From Armatimonadota bacterium (GTDB taxonomy: Bacteria; Armatimonadota; Zipacnadia; Zipacnadales; UBA11051): a DNA stretch of 9,557 nucleotides. A model generated the notes under the pieces. It did not search any database. It was not told the origin of the DNA and saw nothing but the letters and a program-made list of their open reading frames with translations. The translations under genes and the position numbers were made by a program. How positions within the stretch are numbered: the first letter of the stretch is position 1; every line of letters begins with the position of its first letter. This document shows, piece after piece, positions 6,656-9,557 of this stretch. The stretch covers positions 1 to 9,557 of the forward strand of contig JAUWOG010000053.1 of the NCBI GenBank assembly GCA_030612305.1. Reading direction: 5' to 3'.

Positions 6656-7234
6656 ATGCCAAGACACAGACCATGCAGATCGCAGACAAGTCGCAGGCAG
6701 GAGTTTGAGCGACTCATCAGACAGCATGAGCGCGATATTTTCGCCGGTGCCATGCGCCTGACAGGAATGCAACAGGACGCAGAGGACCTCATGCAGGAGG
6801 CGATCGTCAGCGCGTACCTGGGATTCGACAAGTTCGAGCTGGGAACTAATTTCCGCGCCTGGATGTTCCGGATATTGAGGAACAGTCACATCAATCGCTA
6901 CCGCAAGACACGGCGAAGCGTAAGCACTGTGGAATGGGATGAGGTCGGTGGAGAGTCCAGAGCGGCCGGCGCACTCGACAGATCGGCGCTGGCAGGTCTG
7001 GAAGCGGAACTGCTCAACGATGTACCCGGTGAGGAGATTGCCCCTGCACTTGACGCACTGCCGGAGGAGTTCCGCACCGCCGTCGTAATGTCGGACATCC
7101 ACCAGTACTCGTACGAAGAGATAGCCCGTCGGCTCGACATTCCACTCGGGACTGTCCGCTCACGCATCTTCCGCGGACGCAAGCGGCTCAGGGAGAGCCT
7201 CGCCGCCTACGCCCGCCAACGACGATTGCTATGA
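6656..7234 (+). CDS. RNA polymerase ECF sigma factor (sigma-70 family)
   Basis: A 192-residue cytoplasmic sigma factor containing only regions 2 and 4, as in the ECF group. Region 2 (about 16-84) holds DAEDLMQEAIVSAY (41-54), the core-RNA-polymerase-binding part, and NFRAWMFRILRNSHINRYRK (65-84), the -10-recognition helix. After a linker of about 40 residues, region 4 (126-180) has LPEEFRTAVVMSDIHQYSYE (135-154), then the helix-turn-helix IARRLDIPLGTVRSRIFRGR (156-175), which reads the -35 element. The start is the first ATG; its ribosome binding site is poor (AGGGGC about 10 nt upstream), so translation may be low. Its end overlaps the anti-sigma gene by 4 nt (ATGA), giving translational coupling and balanced amounts. 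It is probably self-regulated from the site at 6562-6588. The stimulus cannot be read from sequence. Confidence 0.93.
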   Translation: MPRHRPCRSQTSRRQEFERLIRQHERDIFAGAMRLTGMQQDAEDLMQEAIVSAYLGFDKFELGTNFRAWMFRILRNSHINRYRKTRRSVSTVEWDEVGGESRAAGALDRSALAGLEAELLNDVPGEEIAPALDALPEEFRTAVVMSDIHQYSYEEIARRLDIPLGTVRSRIFRGRKRLRESLAAYARQRRLL

Positions 7235-8049
7235 GAGAGCTCAACTGCCCACTGTCCGAGGAGCAACTGACGGCACTCCTCGACGGCGAACTGCCGGCTG
7301 ATCGAGTCCAGCAACTGGCCCGCCACACCATGGCTTGCCCGGTGTGCTCACGCGCTCTCGGAAGGCTCAGTGCGGCCGATGCGCTGGTACGGCTTCCGGC
7401 CGCCGTCGGCGACGAAGCGGCATCAGAGGAGCCCGTCGCAGGCCTCTCGCCCGGCTTCTGGCCGCGCCTCGAGGGCCGCCTCGATGATGTGGACCAACTC
7501 ATCAACGCGACCGACGGTGCCGGCAGGCCGAGGCAACGTTCGGGTCTGATGCGGCTCGCCGTTGCCGGTATTGCGATAATACTGGCCGCCGTCATCACCC
7601 AACAGCTTGTGCTCCACAGCATGTCCGGCGTGGAGCCCGCTCAGTTAGTCAACATGCACACCGGATTCATGCCTCCTTCGGCCCCGCCGGGCACCCCTGC
7701 AGATCACGCGCAGGTTGCCCTCGGCGGCCCGAACGCGTCCGAACCGGGCGCTCCCACAATGATTGACCTTGACGGCAAGCCGGCACTGCGATGGCAGTAC
7801 CTCGTCGAGGGCCGGGCCGTCTCTGTGCTATGCACTGCCCGCAACTCCGTCAACCTCCGCGACATGCAACCCGTCACCGCCAACGGCAAGCTCTACCATC
7901 TGTCCCAGACGCCCGCCGGAAACGTCCTTGTGGACAGCAGCGGAGATATCTGGTACATCGTGATCGGCGATCGTCAACTGGCCCCACAGCACATGTTGAT
8001 GTTGCTGAGCCAGGTCCCGAGCCCCCCTGCTCCTTCCGGCTCCATGTAG
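7231..8049 (+). CDS. Anti-sigma factor with N-terminal zinc finger (zf-HC2) and one membrane helix
   Basis: A 272-residue regulator that should hold the upstream sigma factor at the membrane until a signal arrives. The N-terminal cytoplasmic zinc-finger domain has C6, then LLDGELP (16-22), and HTMACPVC with H32, C36 and C39, the H-x3-C-x2-C signature of zinc-binding anti-sigma domains. A linker leads to a single membrane helix near 107-127. The rest (about 128-272) would be extracytoplasmic. It starts with a proline/alanine/glycine-rich stretch (148-175) and ends in a small folded domain (about 178-262) with ALRWQYLVEGRAVSVL and DIWYIVIGD, like the sensor-like C-terminal domains of other zf-HC2 anti-sigmas. 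It has one cysteine outside (C201). ATG overlaps the sigma stop by 4 nt. The partner assignment rests on this overlap; the signal sensed is unknown. Confidence 0.88.
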   Translation: MRELNCPLSEEQLTALLDGELPADRVQQLARHTMACPVCSRALGRLSAADALVRLPAAVGDEAASEEPVAGLSPGFWPRLEGRLDDVDQLINATDGAGRPRQRSGLMRLAVAGIAIILAAVITQQLVLHSMSGVEPAQLVNMHTGFMPPSAPPGTPADHAQVALGGPNASEPGAPTMIDLDGKPALRWQYLVEGRAVSVLCTARNSVNLRDMQPVTANGKLYHLSQTPAGNVLVDSSGDIWYIVIGDRQLAPQHMLMLLSQVPSPPAPSGSM

Positions 8050-8133
8050 TCGCCCTTTCCGCCCCAGGGCCGCAGTGACACTGCCGTATCCCCTCCCCCT
8101 GCCGCCGGCACAGCTTCCCATGTTGTCGTCGTA

Positions 8134-9396
8134 ATGCACACTCGCCAAAGGTCTCCACGGGCACAAGGTCGAAATGGACATACCATGCGACACACCAATA
8201 CTGTGGCAGGAGCTTGCCCCGCGACAGACCGGCTTCTCATGCGCCGGTACGCGCCCGTAGTAGCCACCACACTGGCAGGGCTGGCGATACTCGGCGCTCT
8301 GTGGATAGCCGCAGAAAGCTCGCCGACCAACGCCACCGGCTCGGCGCTTGCGGCTCTGCAGACCCCCGCGTACACGGCTGATCGTGCCGGCCAATGGCAG
8401 ACGAAGCCGGTGCGACTGGTGGGGGGCTATATCACGGCTTCGCGGAACAGTGATGAGCCTGCCTTCGCCGCGACGAACATGGCTGTGAACCTGCACGAGC
8501 TATACGACCTCCCGCCGGCCAGGGATCAGATCGCTGCACTCCAGGAGATGGACATCAGGGCCGTGACCGCCGCCAAGGCCACCTGCCCGTCTGATGACGA
8601 CCTCGTTTTCGGCGTACAGCTCTACGGGCATGAGCGCTGCTACCCGAGGAACATCCTGGCCCGGCATTGCCTGGTCAATGACCGCCTCAGCGGAGAGACC
8701 GTCCTCATATACTTCGACCCTCCCAGTGGCGCGTGCATGGCGTTCATTCGGCCAACCGGCGCCGACGGCCCGTATCACTTCGCGGTCTCCGGCCTCGGCT
8801 ACAATGGCATGGGCATCCCCTACGACCGGCAGAGCCAGAGTCTGTGGTATCCGCTGTCAGGCAACGTGGTAGCAGGCGCGAAGACCTCCGACGAGGTCAA
8901 GCTCAAGCACCTCGTCGGCGAGTGGATGACATGGGCGGCGTGGCGAGAGCTGTGGCCGGAGACTACCGTGCTCTCCCCCGACACCGGCTACCAACATGAT
9001 TACAGCACTGACCCGTACACACACGCGCAGGGACGCGACGGGCAGACGGTCAACTACTATGAGAGCGAGCTGCTACTGGCGCCGGATGCGCTTTCCGACA
9101 CCACCGGCACAATGGCCGACAAGGCCGAGGTGCTGGGCGTGACACTGCCGGACGGTGCCCTGGCCGTGCCGGTTGCAGAGGCATTTGCCGCAGCATCCGA
9201 CGAGCCGCACGTCTTCAGCAGAGAAAGCAGGTTCGGAAAGCTCCAGTTGCACGTAGATGCGCAGGCCCAGCGGACATACCTGACGATGCCCGGCAATGTC
9301 CGCCCGCCACAGGTGCGCCTGTTCTGGTACGCCTGGCGCGCGGCCTATCCGGACACGATAATCTGGCGCATGGAGGGCAGCACACCGCGGCGCTGA
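8134..9396 (+). CDS. DUF3179 domain-containing protein, membrane-anchored
   Basis: A 420-residue protein of the DUF3179 family, whose biochemical function is not known. Numbering from ATG 8134: a membrane helix or signal anchor at 40-60 puts the rest outside the cytoplasm. DUF3179 hallmarks follow in order: DDLVFGVQLYGHERCYPRNI (155-174, the usual V-x-G-E-x-R-A-Y-P region), HCLVNDRLSGE (178-188, usually HEIVND), HFAVSGLGYNG (215-225), YDRQSQSLWYPLSGN (230-244), and WMTWAAWRELWPETTVLSPD (264-283) with TGYQHDYSTDPY (284-295). The segment that normally reads YCPLC is replaced by YFDPPSGAC (193-201). The start is uncertain: none of the ATGs at 8134, 8185 or 8239 has a clear ribosome binding site, and 8239 (Met36, then RRYAP) would give the most normal signal anchor. 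It lies 84 nt after the anti-sigma gene and may share its transcript. Confidence 0.85.
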   Translation: MHTRQRSPRAQGRNGHTMRHTNTVAGACPATDRLLMRRYAPVVATTLAGLAILGALWIAAESSPTNATGSALAALQTPAYTADRAGQWQTKPVRLVGGYITASRNSDEPAFAATNMAVNLHELYDLPPARDQIAALQEMDIRAVTAAKATCPSDDDLVFGVQLYGHERCYPRNILARHCLVNDRLSGETVLIYFDPPSGACMAFIRPTGADGPYHFAVSGLGYNGMGIPYDRQSQSLWYPLSGNVVAGAKTSDEVKLKHLVGEWMTWAAWRELWPETTVLSPDTGYQHDYSTDPYTHAQGRDGQTVNYYESELLLAPDALSDTTGTMADKAEVLGVTLPDGALAVPVAEAFAAASDEPHVFSRESRFGKLQLHVDAQAQRTYLTMPGNVRPPQVRLFWYAWRAAYPDTIIWRMEGSTPRR

Positions 9397-9423
9397 CGGC
9401 AAGTATAGAATACCTGATCGGGC

Positions 9424-9428
9424 AGGAG
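9424..9428 (+). promoter_or_regulatory. Ribosome binding site of glmU
   Basis: AGGAG lies 8 nt before ATG 9437 and fixes the start of the gene that runs off the right edge. Confidence 0.65.
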
Positions 9429-9436
9429 ATCGAGCT

Positions 9437-9557
9437 ATGAGGCCACTGGGTTGTATTGTGCTGGCTGCGGGCGAAGGCTTGCGCATGAAATCGGACATCC
9501 CCAAGCCCCTGCATACCAGCGGCGGCAGGACGCTCCTGGACCACGTTCTGGGCGCGC
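9437..9557 (+). CDS. glmU: GlmU, N-acetylglucosamine-1-phosphate uridyltransferase, N-terminus only
   Basis: Only the first 40 codons are in the window. They read CIVLAAGEGLRMKSDIPKPL at residues 6-25, followed by H and a short loop. This matches the uridyltransferase signature L-A-A-G-x-G-T-R-M-x-S-x-x-P-K-x-L-H, which binds UTP. In GlmU this domain makes UDP-GlcNAc from GlcNAc-1-phosphate for peptidoglycan, and a C-terminal left-handed beta-helix carries the acetyltransferase; that part is not visible. The usual Thr of GTRM is Leu here. A single-domain sugar-phosphate nucleotidyltransferase cannot be excluded, but M-K-S-D-x-P-K-x-L-H is closest to GlmU. The gene starts 40 nt after the DUF3179 gene, behind a good ribosome binding site. 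Confidence 0.78.
   Translation, partial: MRPLGCIVLAAGEGLRMKSDIPKPLHTSGGRTLLDHVLGA

Noticed and set aside
8050..8133. Possible readthrough or fusion: no stop codon in frame between the anti-sigma TAG (8047-8049) and the DUF3179 ATG
   Set aside because: The two genes share a frame and the gap is open, but 84 nt without a stop is common at this GC content, and the gap is pyrimidine-rich, unlike the coding sequence around it. There is no evidence of TAG recoding.
9404..9411. TATAGAAT as a -10 box just before glmU
   Set aside because: No acceptable -35 box lies 16-18 nt upstream, and a start from here would leave a leader of only about 20 nt.

Overview
The window is GC-rich and densely packed, and every gene I can support reads on the plus strand. 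It looks like ordinary chromosomal DNA from a bacterium. The gene mix is a GT-C membrane protein, a CCA-adding enzyme/poly(A) polymerase, a Gfo/Idh/MocA oxidoreductase, a membrane polyferredoxin, an ECF sigma/zinc anti-sigma pair, a DUF3179 protein and the start of glmU. It suggests an environmental, possibly uncultured, lineage in the Armatimonadota/Chloroflexota/Planctomycetota range. That placement is an impression from gene content, not a measurement. I see no rRNA, tRNA, CRISPR array, insertion sequence, phage gene or long repeat.

Layout. 1-1413: 3' part of a polytopic GT-C/PMT-like glycosyltransferase, open at the left edge. 1534-3024: tRNA nucleotidyltransferase/poly(A) polymerase with an HD domain, probably starting at a GTG behind a good ribosome binding site. 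3085-3534: small FMN-binding split-barrel protein (general stress protein 26 type). 3535-3734: the longest gap, with a near-consensus sigma-70 promoter and a strong leader hairpin. 3735-4763: Gfo/Idh/MocA oxidoreductase. 4819-6547: a tight three-gene unit made of a 45-residue CXXC membrane microprotein resembling the CD1871A family, a membrane polyferredoxin of NapH type, and a WaaP/Bud32-like kinase. 6656-8049: ECF sigma factor and its overlapping zinc-binding, single-pass anti-sigma factor, preceded by a candidate ECF-type promoter. 8134-9396: membrane-anchored DUF3179 protein that lacks the usual CPLC motif. 9437-end: first 40 codons of glmU.

How the parts work together. The most distinctive part is 4819-6547, where the junctions are 1 nt and 0 nt. 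They imply co-translation of a small membrane CXXC protein, an Fe-S membrane protein and a kinase-fold protein, which could form a membrane redox unit with an accessory kinase. The second is a likely self-regulated envelope-stress module (sigma, anti-sigma), with the DUF3179 gene as a possible co-transcribed output. The other genes are housekeeping or general metabolism. I find no clear evidence of a wholly new system. The CXXC-polyferredoxin-kinase operon is the best candidate for an under-described one.
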